DNA of 64,000 nucleotides from Teichococcus aestuarii (GTDB lineage Bacteria > Pseudomonadota > Alphaproteobacteria > Acetobacterales > Acetobacteraceae). The DNA lies in assembly GCF_003116135.1 (NCBI RefSeq), contig NZ_PDOA01000013.1, forward strand, positions 40,058-104,057. The letters are read 5' to 3'. A program made the translations under genes and the position numbers. Below are positions 53,619 to 62,148 of this stretch, one piece after another (position 1 is the stretch's first letter; every line of letters begins with the position of its first letter). The notes under the pieces are model-generated. The model was not told where the DNA came from. It did not search any database and was given only the letters and a program-made list of their open reading frames with translations.

Positions 53619-55209
53619 AAAATGCTCCCGACAGGAATCCGCCGCCAATCTTCGCGGCCACTGCCGTTTGCGTACTGTTTATGGCGTCAACATTCGATGA
53701 AGGGGTGCCTGTACTGGGCGCTGTCGCGATGGCGAGGAGATCTGTCGCCTGACTCGGTGCCAGGATTGAGGGCGTATCCGTCAGGGCGGTCAACATCGCA
53801 TCGGCGGACAAAGCAGATGTTCCGCTTGCTACATCGAAGAGGTCCAGGCTTGCCATTGCCTCAGGCGCGATTTCAGCGAGGTTGAACTCCGCCATCATTT
53901 CAGAACTGAGGGCGCCAAAGAGATCGGCGTCGAGCGCCAGGTCGGTGTCGCCCCCGGCCGCCGGGGCGCCGCCGGCGAGGACCCCGCCGAGATCGGCGGT
54001 GGCCGGCAGGTCGATATCGCCCAGCAGCGCCTCGACCGGGTCGAGCCCGACCGCGACCTCGAGCGGCGTGCCGCCCGGCAGGGTGGCGTCGAGCGCCAGG
54101 TCGGTGTCGCCCCCGGCCGCCGGGGCGCCGCCGGCGAGGACCCCACCGAGATCGGCGGTGACCGGCAGGTCGATATCGCCCAGCAGCGCCTCGACCGGGT
54201 CGAGCCCGACCGCGACCTCGAGCGGCGTGCCGCCGGGCAGGGTGGCGTCGAGCGCCAGATCGGTGTCGCCCCCGGCCGCCGGGGCGCCGCCGGCGAGGAC
54301 CCCACCGAGATCGGCGGTGACCGGCAGGTCGATATCGCCCAGCAGCGCCTCGACCGGGTCGAGCCCGACCGCGACCTCGAGCGGCGTGCCACCGGGCAGG
54401 GTGGCGTCGAGCGCCAGATCGGTGTCGCCCCCGGCCGCCGGGGCGCCGCCGGCGAGGACCCCGCCGAGATCGGCGGTGGCCGGCAGGTCGATATCGCCCA
54501 GCAGCGCCTCGACCGGGTCGAGCCCGACCGCGACCTCGAGCGGCGTGCCGCCGGGCAGGGTGGCGTCGAGCGCCAGATCGGTGTCGCCTGAGGCGCTAGT
54601 GTCGGATGGGCCAGTAGCGGCGGGTGTACCGTCTTGTGTATCTTCGGCGGGCTGCGTTGCTCCTGCTGCCGCGTCAGGCACCGGCTGCGACCCAGTGTTT
54701 TCGGAATTGGTCAGGAGAGGGTCTGCCGGCCGCTCGTCTTCTGCCGCTTCGAGGGATGCTCTACCCGGCAGGACCGGCGCGGCAGCGCCTTCGGTAGCAC
54801 GTGGGATGTCAGCAGGCGGCGAATTAGCGCCTGCCGCAGTGGCGGCCACGCTTTCGGCCTCGGGCGGCGGTATGCTCTCTTCGCGGCCTGAAAAGGGGTC
54901 TTTGTTGCCGGTCGAGCGTTGGTCCGGCACCACCTGCGTCGCCGGGTCAGCCGTGATGTTTTGCGTGTCAGGCGCAAAGCCTGCGCCTGCAGCGTCCCTG
55001 GAGGCAATATTGGCAAATGCTTGCGTATTGTCGTCCGCGCGGTTTGCAGACGATGTCTCGGCAATGCCGTCACGCTCGGTAATCTCTGCAAGCGCGGCCC
55101 CTTTTACATTAACTCCTTTGACGGCGCTCGAACCATCGAAGAGGTCCACAGCTTCATAGAGCTTTGTTTCAAGACTCTGGGAAGGCTGGGGATTCGTGAT
55201 TGGCGGCAT
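53605..55209 (-). CDS. Acidic repeat protein, probable type I secretion substrate
   Basis: I do not recognise a family. The 534-residue product has no signal peptide and begins MPPITNPQPSQSLETKLYEA. A low-complexity, T/A/P/E-rich region (about 45-205) leads into four near-identical 53-residue repeats (about 207-428; unit starts GDTDLALDATLPGGTPLEVA and contains VGLDPVEALLGDIDLP), then a unique 106-residue end that finishes with IGGGFLSGAFYGGW. It is acidic, with no cysteine that I can see. A leaderless, repeat-bearing, acidic protein with a hydrophobic end, first in an operon with ABC and HlyD genes, fits a type I secreted or surface protein; canonical RTX GGxGxD nonapeptides are absent. The ribosome binding site GGGAGG is eight bases upstream. 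Confidence 0.8.
   Translation of the reverse strand: MPPITNPQPSQSLETKLYEAVDLFDGSSAVKGVNVKGAALAEITERDGIAETSSANRADDNTQAFANIASRDAAGAGFAPDTQNITADPATQVVPDQRSTGNKDPFSGREESIPPPEAESVAATAAGANSPPADIPRATEGAAAPVLPGRASLEAAEDERPADPLLTNSENTGSQPVPDAAAGATQPAEDTQDGTPAATGPSDTSASGDTDLALDATLPGGTPLEVAVGLDPVEALLGDIDLPATADLGGVLAGGAPAAGGDTDLALDATLPGGTPLEVAVGLDPVEALLGDIDLPVTADLGGVLAGGAPAAGGDTDLALDATLPGGTPLEVAVGLDPVEALLGDIDLPVTADLGGVLAGGAPAAGGDTDLALDATLPGGTPLEVAVGLDPVEALLGDIDLPATADLGGVLAGGAPAAGGDTDLALDADLFGALSSEMMAEFNLAEIAPEAMASLDLFDVASGTSALSADAMLTALTDTPSILAPSQATDLLAIATAPSTGTPSSNVDAINSTQTAVAAKIGGGFLSGAFYGGW
53926..54588 (-). repeat. Four tandem 159-bp repeats within the secreted-protein gene
   Basis: The unit boundary sequence recurs at 53941, 54100, 54259, 54418 and 54577, each exactly 159 bases apart, giving four full units plus short partial copies at both ends. 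Copies differ at only a few positions, for example Ala or Val in DLPATADL versus DLPVTADL, so expansion or gene conversion is recent. 159 is a multiple of three, so copy number can change without a frameshift. Confidence 0.95.
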
Positions 55210-55242
55210 TTCTAAGATCCTCCCAAGACATCATTTTATGAT

Positions 55243-55283
55243 CCAATATTTAACTTTTTACTAAATTCGGACGTTAATATTGG
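55243..55283 (-). promoter_or_regulatory. AT-rich upstream region with inverted repeat, secretion operon
   Basis: The DNA 35-75 bases before the repeat-protein start is markedly AT-rich for this window. It contains CCAATATT (55243-55250) and AATATTGG (55276-55283), perfect 8-base arms with a 25-base spacer. This is the probable promoter and operator region for the six-gene operon. An exact -35/-10 pair cannot be fixed by eye. Confidence 0.5.
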
Positions 55284-55500
55284 CTTTCAGATTCTGAAGA
55301 GAGGATTGCTGAGAGGCTGACTGCAACCTTAACTGGGATGACTGGGAGCCAAGTGAAAAACGTAATGGAGGCGGAATAGAAAAAATCTCGGCAGAGGCGA
55401 TGGTGTGCTCGAAATCCTTGCCCAGCTCGGCTCAGGACTTATCAACGAGCCTCTCGCGCTTCGAGGCCGCTGTGCTTCCATGGTTGCCGGAGGTGCTGCG

Positions 55501-56229
55501 ATGGCGGGCCTGTCGTGGCTCACGCAGGCGCAGATCCAGCGGGGTCGCACCCTGCTTCCCGATCTCGCACGGAGTGCCACGCGTGGATGACCCGCAGATC
55601 GTCAGCGGCATCATCCACGTCATCCGCAATGGCCTTCGCCGGCGCGATGCGCCTGCCGAGGATGGCTCGCACAAGACGCCGTGCAACCGCCGCCTCGTCC
55701 GCTGGAGGCGCAGGGGTGTCTTCAACCGTGTCTTCGGCGGGCTGGCCGGCCGCGAAGGGCAGCCGCATCCGCTGATGATCGACACCACTCACCTCAAGGC
55801 GCGCCGCACAGCCGCCAGCCTGCTCAAAAGCGGGCTTTCCCCATCCTGTCAGACAGCCTGAGCTCCAAGCCGCACGCCGCCCCTGATGGCCAAGGCCGCC
55901 CGCTCATCATGCTGCTTTCCGAAGGGCCGGATGAGCGACCACACGGGTGCCGCGCTGATGCTGGATGCCCTGCCGTCCGCCGGCGCCCTGATCGGCGACA
56001 AGAGCTATGACAGCGGTCGCTTCCACCAGGCCCCGGACGGTCGCGGCATCGAGCCTCGCATTCCATTGCGCCGCGGCCGCAAGCAGCGCATCGCGCATGA
56101 CAGGACGCTCCACCGCATCGAGACCATGCTCAGCAAGTCAAGGACTGGCGCCGCATCGCCACGCTCCATGACCGCTGCGCTCACACCTTCCGCTACCTGC
56201 CTCGCCGCCGCCATCCTCCCTTGGATTGA
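55501..56229 (+). pseudogene. IS5-family (IS1031-like) transposase remnant with several frameshifts
   Basis: Pieces of an IS5-type transposase follow each other in three frames: SWLTQAQIQRGRTLLPDLAR, then GVPRVDDPQIVSGIIHVIRN and LRRRDAPAEDGSHKTPCNRR with LMIDTTHLKARRTAASLLKS, then LIGDKSYDSGRFHQAPDGRG with RIPLRRGRKQRIAHD, and finally KDWRRIATLHDRCAHTFRYL before a TGA. At least three frame changes make it non-functional, although the DDE signatures are still partly readable. It lies directly upstream of the secretion operon's promoter region, in the opposite direction, and before the GH13 genes. Confidence 0.88.
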
Positions 56230-56508
56230 TGAGTCTCCTTCCTCCGCCCTGCAACCCTGCAGCGCCTCTGCCGTTCAGGCTCCGGGCGCCCACGCTGCCG
56301 CATTGGGTGGCGCTAGGGCCTGAGCGATGGCAACGGATGCGTCTGGTCGCGCCTCCATCCGCTCTGAAGTCCCCTGCCGCGGGCTGGCGCCGTCCGCCTG
56401 CGGATTTGTCCCTGGGCAGCTCCCTGGGCCGAGCTTCGGATGACGCCTCGGCGCGTCGTCCCCCCTTTCCCCCGGCGAATGCGTGTCGCCGCGCGCAAGG
56501 AGGACCTC

Positions 56509-58134
56509 ATGTCGAAAACGACAACCGCTCCACCTTGGTGGCAAGGCGCGGTCATCTATCAGATCTATCCCCGCAGCTTTGGTGACACCACCGGCAACGG
56601 CATCGGTGACCTGAACGGCATCCGGCAGCATCTTGACCACCTCGCAGCACTTGGCGTCGATGCCATCTGGATCTCGCCTTTCGTCAAGTCACCGATGCGG
56701 GACTTTGGCTACGACGTGTCAGACTACCACTCGGTCGACCCGCTGTTCGGCACGCTGGACGACTTCGAGGCATTGCTGGCGGAAGCGCATGAGCGCGGCT
56801 TGAAGGTGCTGATGGATCAGGTGCTCAGCCATACCTCCAGCGAGCATCCATGGTTCCTGGAAAGCCGCGCCAGCCGCGACAACCCGCGCGCCGACTGGTA
56901 TGTCTGGGCCGACCCGAAGCCAGACGGCTCGCCGCCCAACAATTGGCTTTCGGTGTTCGGCGGCTCCTCCTGGCAGTGGGAACCGCGGCGGGGCCAGTAC
57001 TACCTGCACAACTTCCTGCGTGAACAGCCGGACCTCAACTACCACAACCCTGCGGTGCAGGAGGCGGTCCTCGAGGTTTGCCGCTACTGGCTGGAGATGG
57101 GGGTGGATGGCTTCCGCCTAGACGTCTGCGCCTTCTACTTCCATGACGCCCGGCTGCGCGACAACCCGGCCAACCCGGAGTGCCCGGTCGGCCGGCATTT
57201 CCTGTTCAACCCCTATTCCCTGCAGCGGCACGCACACGACATCGCACAGCCGGAAAACCTGGGCTTCCTGGAGAAGCTGCGCAAGCTGACCGATGCCTAT
57301 CCGGAGCGCGTGCTGCTGGGCGAGTTGCACGAGAATGAGGGCGTGCGCCTGCACCAGGAGTACACCGCGCCGCACCGCCTGCAACTTGCCTATGGCTATT
57401 GGCTGCTTGGCGCGGACACGCTGGATGCCCCGACGATCCGCCGCACCGCGACCGATCTGGGCCATGAGATGGAATGCGGCTGGCCCTGCTGGGCGCTCGA
57501 CAACCACGACTTCATCCGCTCACCGACACGGCTTGGCCCAGAGGCGGCCTCGGGCGAGCTCTCCCTGACCATCCTGGCGGCACTCGCATGCCTGCGCGGC
57601 GCGCTCTGCCTCTACCAGGGCAGCGAGCTGGGGCTACCTCAGGCAGAGATCCCGTATGAGCGGCTGATCGACCCGTACGGCATCGAGTTCTACCCTGCTT
57701 TTGAGGGGCGGGACGGCGCCCGCACACCAATGCCGTGGGATGCCAAGCAATCGCATTGCGGCTTCAGCGCCGCCGAACCCTGGCTGCCCATCCCCCCCGC
57801 CCATGTGGAGCGCGCGGCGGCGCAGCAGGCGGCGCTGCCGGGCTCCATTCTCAACAGAACGCGCCGCTTCCTGACCTGGCGGCGAGATCAGGCACCGCTG
57901 CGTGCGGGCGGCCTTCGCTTCATCGAGGTTCCGGACGGCATGCTCGCCTTCGAGCGCTGGCTGGGCGAGCACCGCATCCTCTGCGCCTTCAACCTGACCG
58001 CCGCGCCGCTGGAGGCAGAGCTGCCCGAGCCACTGCTCGGCATGCCGCTGGAAGGGCATGGCTTCGGCGGTGTCCGCGCCGCTGGCCGGCTCAGCCTGCC
58101 GCCCTATGGCGCCTATTTCGGAGGTCAGGCATGA
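56509..58134 (+). CDS. GH13 alpha-glucosidase-type enzyme, copy A
   Basis: A 541-residue cytoplasmic alpha-amylase-family enzyme (no signal peptide) with a perfect CAAGGAGG ribosome binding site. Conserved regions: GNGIGDLNGIRQHLDHLAAL, MDQVLSHTSSEHPWF, the nucleophile Asp in VDGFRLDVCAF, the acid/base Glu in VLLGELHENEG and the transition-state Asp in LDNHDFIR. These match GH13 subfamilies with oligo-1,6-glucosidase, alpha-glucosidase or trehalose/maltose-related activity. The next gene is a paralogue overlapping by four bases. Substrate is most likely a small alpha-glucoside. Confidence 0.87.
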   Translation: MSKTTTAPPWWQGAVIYQIYPRSFGDTTGNGIGDLNGIRQHLDHLAALGVDAIWISPFVKSPMRDFGYDVSDYHSVDPLFGTLDDFEALLAEAHERGLKVLMDQVLSHTSSEHPWFLESRASRDNPRADWYVWADPKPDGSPPNNWLSVFGGSSWQWEPRRGQYYLHNFLREQPDLNYHNPAVQEAVLEVCRYWLEMGVDGFRLDVCAFYFHDARLRDNPANPECPVGRHFLFNPYSLQRHAHDIAQPENLGFLEKLRKLTDAYPERVLLGELHENEGVRLHQEYTAPHRLQLAYGYWLLGADTLDAPTIRRTATDLGHEMECGWPCWALDNHDFIRSPTRLGPEAASGELSLTILAALACLRGALCLYQGSELGLPQAEIPYERLIDPYGIEFYPAFEGRDGARTPMPWDAKQSHCGFSAAEPWLPIPPAHVERAAAQQAALPGSILNRTRRFLTWRRDQAPLRAGGLRFIEVPDGMLAFERWLGEHRILCAFNLTAAPLEAELPEPLLGMPLEGHGFGGVRAAGRLSLPPYGAYFGGQA

Positions 58135-59831
58135 CGATGTCCACGACCCGGGAAACGGTGCTTGCCGAGTTTGCCAAGGCGCCGAAGCTGGAACCGCCGG
58201 TACGCGCCGAATGGTGGCGCGGCGCTGCCATCTACGAGGCCTATGTGCGCAGCTTCCGCGACACGAATGGAGATGGTGTCGGGGATTTGCGGGGCGTGCT
58301 GGAAAAGCTCGACCACATCGCCGGGCTGGGAGTGGACGCGCTGTGGCTTTCGCCCTTTTACCCGTCGCCGCAGAAGGATTTCGGATACGATGCGGTGGAC
58401 TACCGCAACGTTGACCCCTCGGCCGGCACACTGGACGACTTCCTGGCTTTGCTGAAGGCGGCGCATGCGCGCGGCCTGAAGCTACTGATGGACTTCATTC
58501 CTGCCCACACTTCGGACGAACATCCCTGGTTCCAGGAAAGCCGCAGCTCGCGCGAGAATGCCCGTGCCGAGTGGTATGTCTGGGCCGATGCGGCGCCGGA
58601 TGGCGGGCCACCGAACAACTGGCTCTCCTCCTTCGGCGGCGGCGCCTGGCAGTGGGAGCCGCGGCGCTCGCAGTACTACTATCATCCCTTCCTCGCCTGT
58701 CAGCCGGCGCTCAACCTGCGCAAGCCCGAGGCGCTGGAGGCGGTGATCCAGGACATGCGGTTCTGGCTCGACCTCGGCGTGGATGGCTTCCGGCTGGACG
58801 CGGTGCAGTGCCTGGCCTGCGATCCGGACTTGCGCAGCAATCCGCCAAGCCCGCGCAGCGGTTCACCCATCCTGCTCGGCGGTGGGCCGAACAACCCCTT
58901 CGGCCGCCAGATTCATCTCTTCGACCGTGATGTACCGGAGGCGCTGCCCATCATCCATGCGCTGCGCGCGGCGGTTGAATCCTACGACCCGCCGCGTGTG
59001 CTGATTGGCGAGCTGGCGGATGTGGATTCCTCACGCGCTGCCGAGAAGTACACAGCCGATGGCCAGGGATTCCACACCGTCTATGATTTCGACCTGATCA
59101 ACACGCCGGCCGATGTGGCGAGCCTCGCCAGCCTGCTGCGACTGCGCGACGAGTATCTGCGCAGTGGCTGGCTCTACAACGTCTTCACCAACCACGACTC
59201 GCTGCGCGCCGTTTCCAACCTTGCCGCCTTTGCCTCGGACAAAGGCGAAACGGCGGCGGCAGCACGCATGCTGCTGTTCCTGCAGTTCACGTTGAAGGGT
59301 GGCGGTGCGTTGTTCCAGGGCGAGGAGCTGGGCCTGCCGCACCCCAAGCTGCCGCGCGAACAACTGCAGGACCCTTGGGGCTTGGCGCTGTGGCCAGATT
59401 TCCAGGGCCGCGACGGTGGCCGGACCCCGATGCCGTGGGAGGCCGAAGCGTCGCATGCCGGCTTCACCAGCGGCGACAGCCCGTGGCTGCCGGTGCCCGA
59501 GATCCATCGTCCGCTGGCGGTGGACCGGCAGGAGCAGGACCCTGATTCCACGCTGAACTTCCTGCGCCGCTTCCTCGCCTGGCGGCGCGGCCAGCCTATC
59601 CTGAAATGGGGCGGCGAGCATGTGCACGAGGCGCACACCGCGCCCTTGTTGGTTTACGACCGCTTCGACCAGAACACGGTGTTGCGCTGCATGATCAACT
59701 TCAGCATGGATGAGCGGCTCCTACCGCTGGAGGAAGGCTGGCGGTGTCTGCGGGCGCCTGGCTGTGTCACCCGTCTGGCCAGGCACGGGCTGCCCCTGCC
59801 GCCGCTAGGGTTCGCCATCTTGCGGGCATGA
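58131..59831 (+). CDS. GH13 alpha-glucosidase-type enzyme, copy B
   Basis: A 566-residue paralogue of the preceding gene, starting inside its stop codon. Catalytic regions: MDFIPAHTSDEHPWF, VDGFRLDAVQC (nucleophile), VLIGELADVDS (acid/base) and YNVFTNHDSLR (third Asp). Compared with copy A it has a longer stretch after the nucleophile (GSPILLGGGPNNPFGRQIHL), and NHD is preceded by FT rather than LD, so specificity is likely different. Cytoplasmic. Together the two may hydrolyse alpha-linked disaccharides, but no transporter gene accompanies them. Confidence 0.87.
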   Translation: MTMSTTRETVLAEFAKAPKLEPPVRAEWWRGAAIYEAYVRSFRDTNGDGVGDLRGVLEKLDHIAGLGVDALWLSPFYPSPQKDFGYDAVDYRNVDPSAGTLDDFLALLKAAHARGLKLLMDFIPAHTSDEHPWFQESRSSRENARAEWYVWADAAPDGGPPNNWLSSFGGGAWQWEPRRSQYYYHPFLACQPALNLRKPEALEAVIQDMRFWLDLGVDGFRLDAVQCLACDPDLRSNPPSPRSGSPILLGGGPNNPFGRQIHLFDRDVPEALPIIHALRAAVESYDPPRVLIGELADVDSSRAAEKYTADGQGFHTVYDFDLINTPADVASLASLLRLRDEYLRSGWLYNVFTNHDSLRAVSNLAAFASDKGETAAAARMLLFLQFTLKGGGALFQGEELGLPHPKLPREQLQDPWGLALWPDFQGRDGGRTPMPWEAEASHAGFTSGDSPWLPVPEIHRPLAVDRQEQDPDSTLNFLRRFLAWRRGQPILKWGGEHVHEAHTAPLLVYDRFDQNTVLRCMINFSMDERLLPLEEGWRCLRAPGCVTRLARHGLPLPPLGFAILRA

Positions 59832-60024
59832 CACCGCCTTCTGCTCCGGCTGAGCGTTACTGACTGAGATCTGCGGGTCATGATGTTGTGCCCGCTTCAG
59901 GCCGATGATTCCTGCTTGGCGCAATCAGGCGTCTGGTCGGAGAGGCCGTTGGGTGCGGCTCCGCTGGCTTCTTCGCCGTGTGCTGCGGGGTCGGCGAGCT
60001 TAACGGCCTGTTGGAGCCTCGCCC

Positions 60025-60444
60025 TCATCGCCGCCGGCGGCGGCCTGTTGGGTGCTTCTTCCCTGCCTTGGACTGCGTCTTCATCGGGGCGACGAGAAGG
60101 CGCTCCGCTGCGGGGATGCCATCCGTGCCAGCATAACGCTGCAGCGTCGCGCCGGCGGCAAGATGCGGATAGGCTTGAGCACCGCTGGGCCATGTTCTCG
60201 CAAAGGCGGCAACCTCGGCATGATCGTGCCTGCGGATGGCCTGGACGAGAAAGGACGCAGCCTGCGCCGGCCTCAGGCGCTGCTGCTGCAGCAGGTTGAG
60301 ATGCCATTCGCGAGCGCGCAGGGGACACCAGTCGACCAAGGCTTCCTGCAAGGCGCGTCGCACCTCCAGCGGCAGCTCCTCATACGCCCGGTAGGGGTCA
60401 CCCTTGAGCTTGCTGTAGGGCTTGGCCGCCATGCTGTTGTCCAT
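60025..60444 (-). CDS. DUF6525-like small protein
   Basis: The 139-residue product has YEELPLEVRRALQEALVDWC and LRPAQAASFLVQAIRRHDHA, a helical region that resembles DUF6525 proteins from Acetobacteraceae; I cannot confirm this by search. Function is unknown. The C-terminus is strongly basic (KTQSKAGKKHPTGRRRRR), which suggests nucleic-acid or acidic-surface binding. The start is either this ATG or one four codons later; neither has a good ribosome binding site. It stands alone between the GH13 pair and an aldo/keto reductase. Confidence 0.6.
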   Translation of the reverse strand: MDNSMAAKPYSKLKGDPYRAYEELPLEVRRALQEALVDWCPLRAREWHLNLLQQQRLRPAQAASFLVQAIRRHDHAEVAAFARTWPSGAQAYPHLAAGATLQRYAGTDGIPAAERLLVAPMKTQSKAGKKHPTGRRRRR

Positions 60445-60753
60445 GGGCCGCGTTCTACCGAAAGGCAGGTCCCTCGGAAACTGCGGTGCCATCCGCTGGA
60501 TGCTGGGCACGTATGCCGCCGCGTTGGATGCGGTAGGGGTTCCGCCCGCGTGGCGGGTCGCCCCTAGAACTGTCCCCCGCCGCCCCGGCGCCTCTGCCTG
60601 GAAGCGGTCGTCACCAGTCCAGTGGCCCGGCAGCCAGGCGCGTCAGGCAATCGGCAGGCCGCATCGCAGTAGAGCCAGGAGAGGGCGCTGACCGGCGAAG
60701 CGGATGCCGCACGCGGCAAGAGGGAAGCCCGCCTGACGCCACTCTCTTCCGGC
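60445..60753. other. Intergenic region, no gene recognised
   Basis: About 310 bases between the DUF6525-like gene and the aldo/keto reductase stop. Short open frames occur on both strands but none shows a recognisable domain or ribosome binding site. It should contain the promoter of the DUF6525-like gene. Confidence 0.5.
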
Positions 60754-61758
60754 CTACCGGCTCTCGCCCGAAAGACCAGCGGTGAGTTCGGCCAAGCGCT
60801 GGAGCGCCGCCGGCGGCAACGGGCCTTTCAGCACGGCCTCGAGTGCGGCCTCGAACTCCTCCACACTGGCCATGCCGACCAGGACCGTTCCCACCGCGGG
60901 ATGGCCAATCACAAAGCGAATGGCAGCTTCTGGCAAGGAGGCCGCGAAGCCCTCTGCCACCAGCGGCAGCAGCCGGGACGCCTGGCCCAGATCGTCCTCA
61001 TAGGTTTGTCCCGAGCCCATCGGCTCCGGCGGGGGGCTGGCGACAGGATGGCGCTGCGCGGAACCGCTCAGGGCGCCTCCGGCCAGGACACGGATGCCAA
61101 CCGCACCCATGCGCTTCTCCTGCATACGCTTAAGCAACTGCCGGTAATCCTGCGCCGGGTGGCCCGTGGGGAGGGCGGTGCCGGCCGAAGGGTTCAGCAT
61201 GTTATAGATGACCTGGGCCCCGCCGAAGAAACCGGCGTCAACCACCTGGTGCAAGGCCTCGGTCTCCCCGACCGCCGTCCAGCCGGGCAGCCGCAGCTTG
61301 CCAGCCGCCTGGAGCGAGTGGAAGGCTGGCACCACCTCTTCCAGCACCTGGCGCAGGCTGAGTTTCTCGCCGCCGCCGTGCAGGGTGATCTCGTTATGGA
61401 GATAGAAGATGTCGGCTTGGTCCCGCTGCAGGCGCCGTAAGCTGCCCTCGAGGGATGCTGCCACGGCGGCGGCGATGTTCCCGAACTCGTCCGATCGCAG
61501 CCGGACCTTGGTGCCGACCAGGGCATTGCCAGCCTTGAGCCGCCGCAGGGCATTACCCAGGTTCTGTTCCGAGGCGCCGTTGCCGTACTGTACGGCGGTG
61601 TCGAAGTAGTTGATGCCAGCCTCAAGCGCACGGGCGATGGCGCGTTCCTGGTCCGCGACGGCACCGCGCACCATCAGGCCTCCAACCCCGCCGCAGCCAA
61701 AGCCGAGCAAGGATGTGGACAGGCCATCCGGCCCAAATCTGCGTGTCTCGACGGACAT
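60754..61758 (-). CDS. Aldo/keto reductase
   Basis: A 334-residue NADPH-dependent TIM-barrel oxidoreductase. The N-terminal strand and nucleotide-binding pieces are MSVETRRFGPDGLSTSLLGF and GCGGVGGLMVRG; the catalytic tetrad is in NYFDTAVQYGNGASEQNLGN (Asp and Tyr), LVGTKVRLRS (Lys) and IFYLHNEITLHG (His). The C-terminal cofactor region is FVIGHPAVGTVLVGMASVEE. A GGAGG site five bases before the ATG supports the start; an upstream in-frame extension has no support. Physiological substrate is unknown; members reduce aldehydes, ketones or sugars. Confidence 0.9.
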   Translation of the reverse strand: MSVETRRFGPDGLSTSLLGFGCGGVGGLMVRGAVADQERAIARALEAGINYFDTAVQYGNGASEQNLGNALRRLKAGNALVGTKVRLRSDEFGNIAAAVAASLEGSLRRLQRDQADIFYLHNEITLHGGGEKLSLRQVLEEVVPAFHSLQAAGKLRLPGWTAVGETEALHQVVDAGFFGGAQVIYNMLNPSAGTALPTGHPAQDYRQLLKRMQEKRMGAVGIRVLAGGALSGSAQRHPVASPPPEPMGSGQTYEDDLGQASRLLPLVAEGFAASLPEAAIRFVIGHPAVGTVLVGMASVEEFEAALEAVLKGPLPPAALQRLAELTAGLSGESR

Positions 61759-62148
61759 GGCTTCCTCCTGTGCACCATCTTGCTTGGGCCGGCCATGAGA
61801 GCGCCGAGCCATGGCGAAGCGTCCAACAGGACGCTTCCAGCCGCAAGCTCATCTCTGGGTCAGATCTAGAGATCGCCGATCAGATCGCGGCGGCCGCAGT
61901 GAGTGTGGCAACCGTCGTTCCCCCTCCGCTCATTGATGGCGCGGTTCAAAGGTTATGAGGCATACGGGCTGCAGGAGTGGCTGCTACCGCCTCATGTTGC
62001 CGCATCTTCTATCCGGCTCCGCAGGCCATGTTGCGGCACCTGCCGTTCGCAGCCCGGCAGGCTCGCTGGTCGAGGCTCATCATCTTCCGGATGGCCGCCG
62101 AAGGCCCTCCTCATCGCGTGGCGAACACCCCTCTTCCGTCCCGGCCAT
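61759..62148. other. Intergenic region, no gene recognised
   Basis: About 390 bases between the aldo/keto reductase start and the DUF1003 stop. Overlapping short frames are present but none shows a known motif or convincing start. A cluster of GATC-containing repeats (61864-61888) is the only pattern I can see. It should hold the promoter of the aldo/keto reductase gene. Confidence 0.5.

Noticed and set aside
53926..54588. CRISPR-like array
   Set aside because: Units are 159 bases, contiguous without unique spacers, and lie in frame within one coding sequence.
53882..55159. Plus-strand open frame of about 425 codons across the repeat protein
   Set aside because: It is a by-product of the repeated GC-rich units on the opposite strand; it has no ribosome binding site and crosses the whole of a gene with a clear site and operon context.
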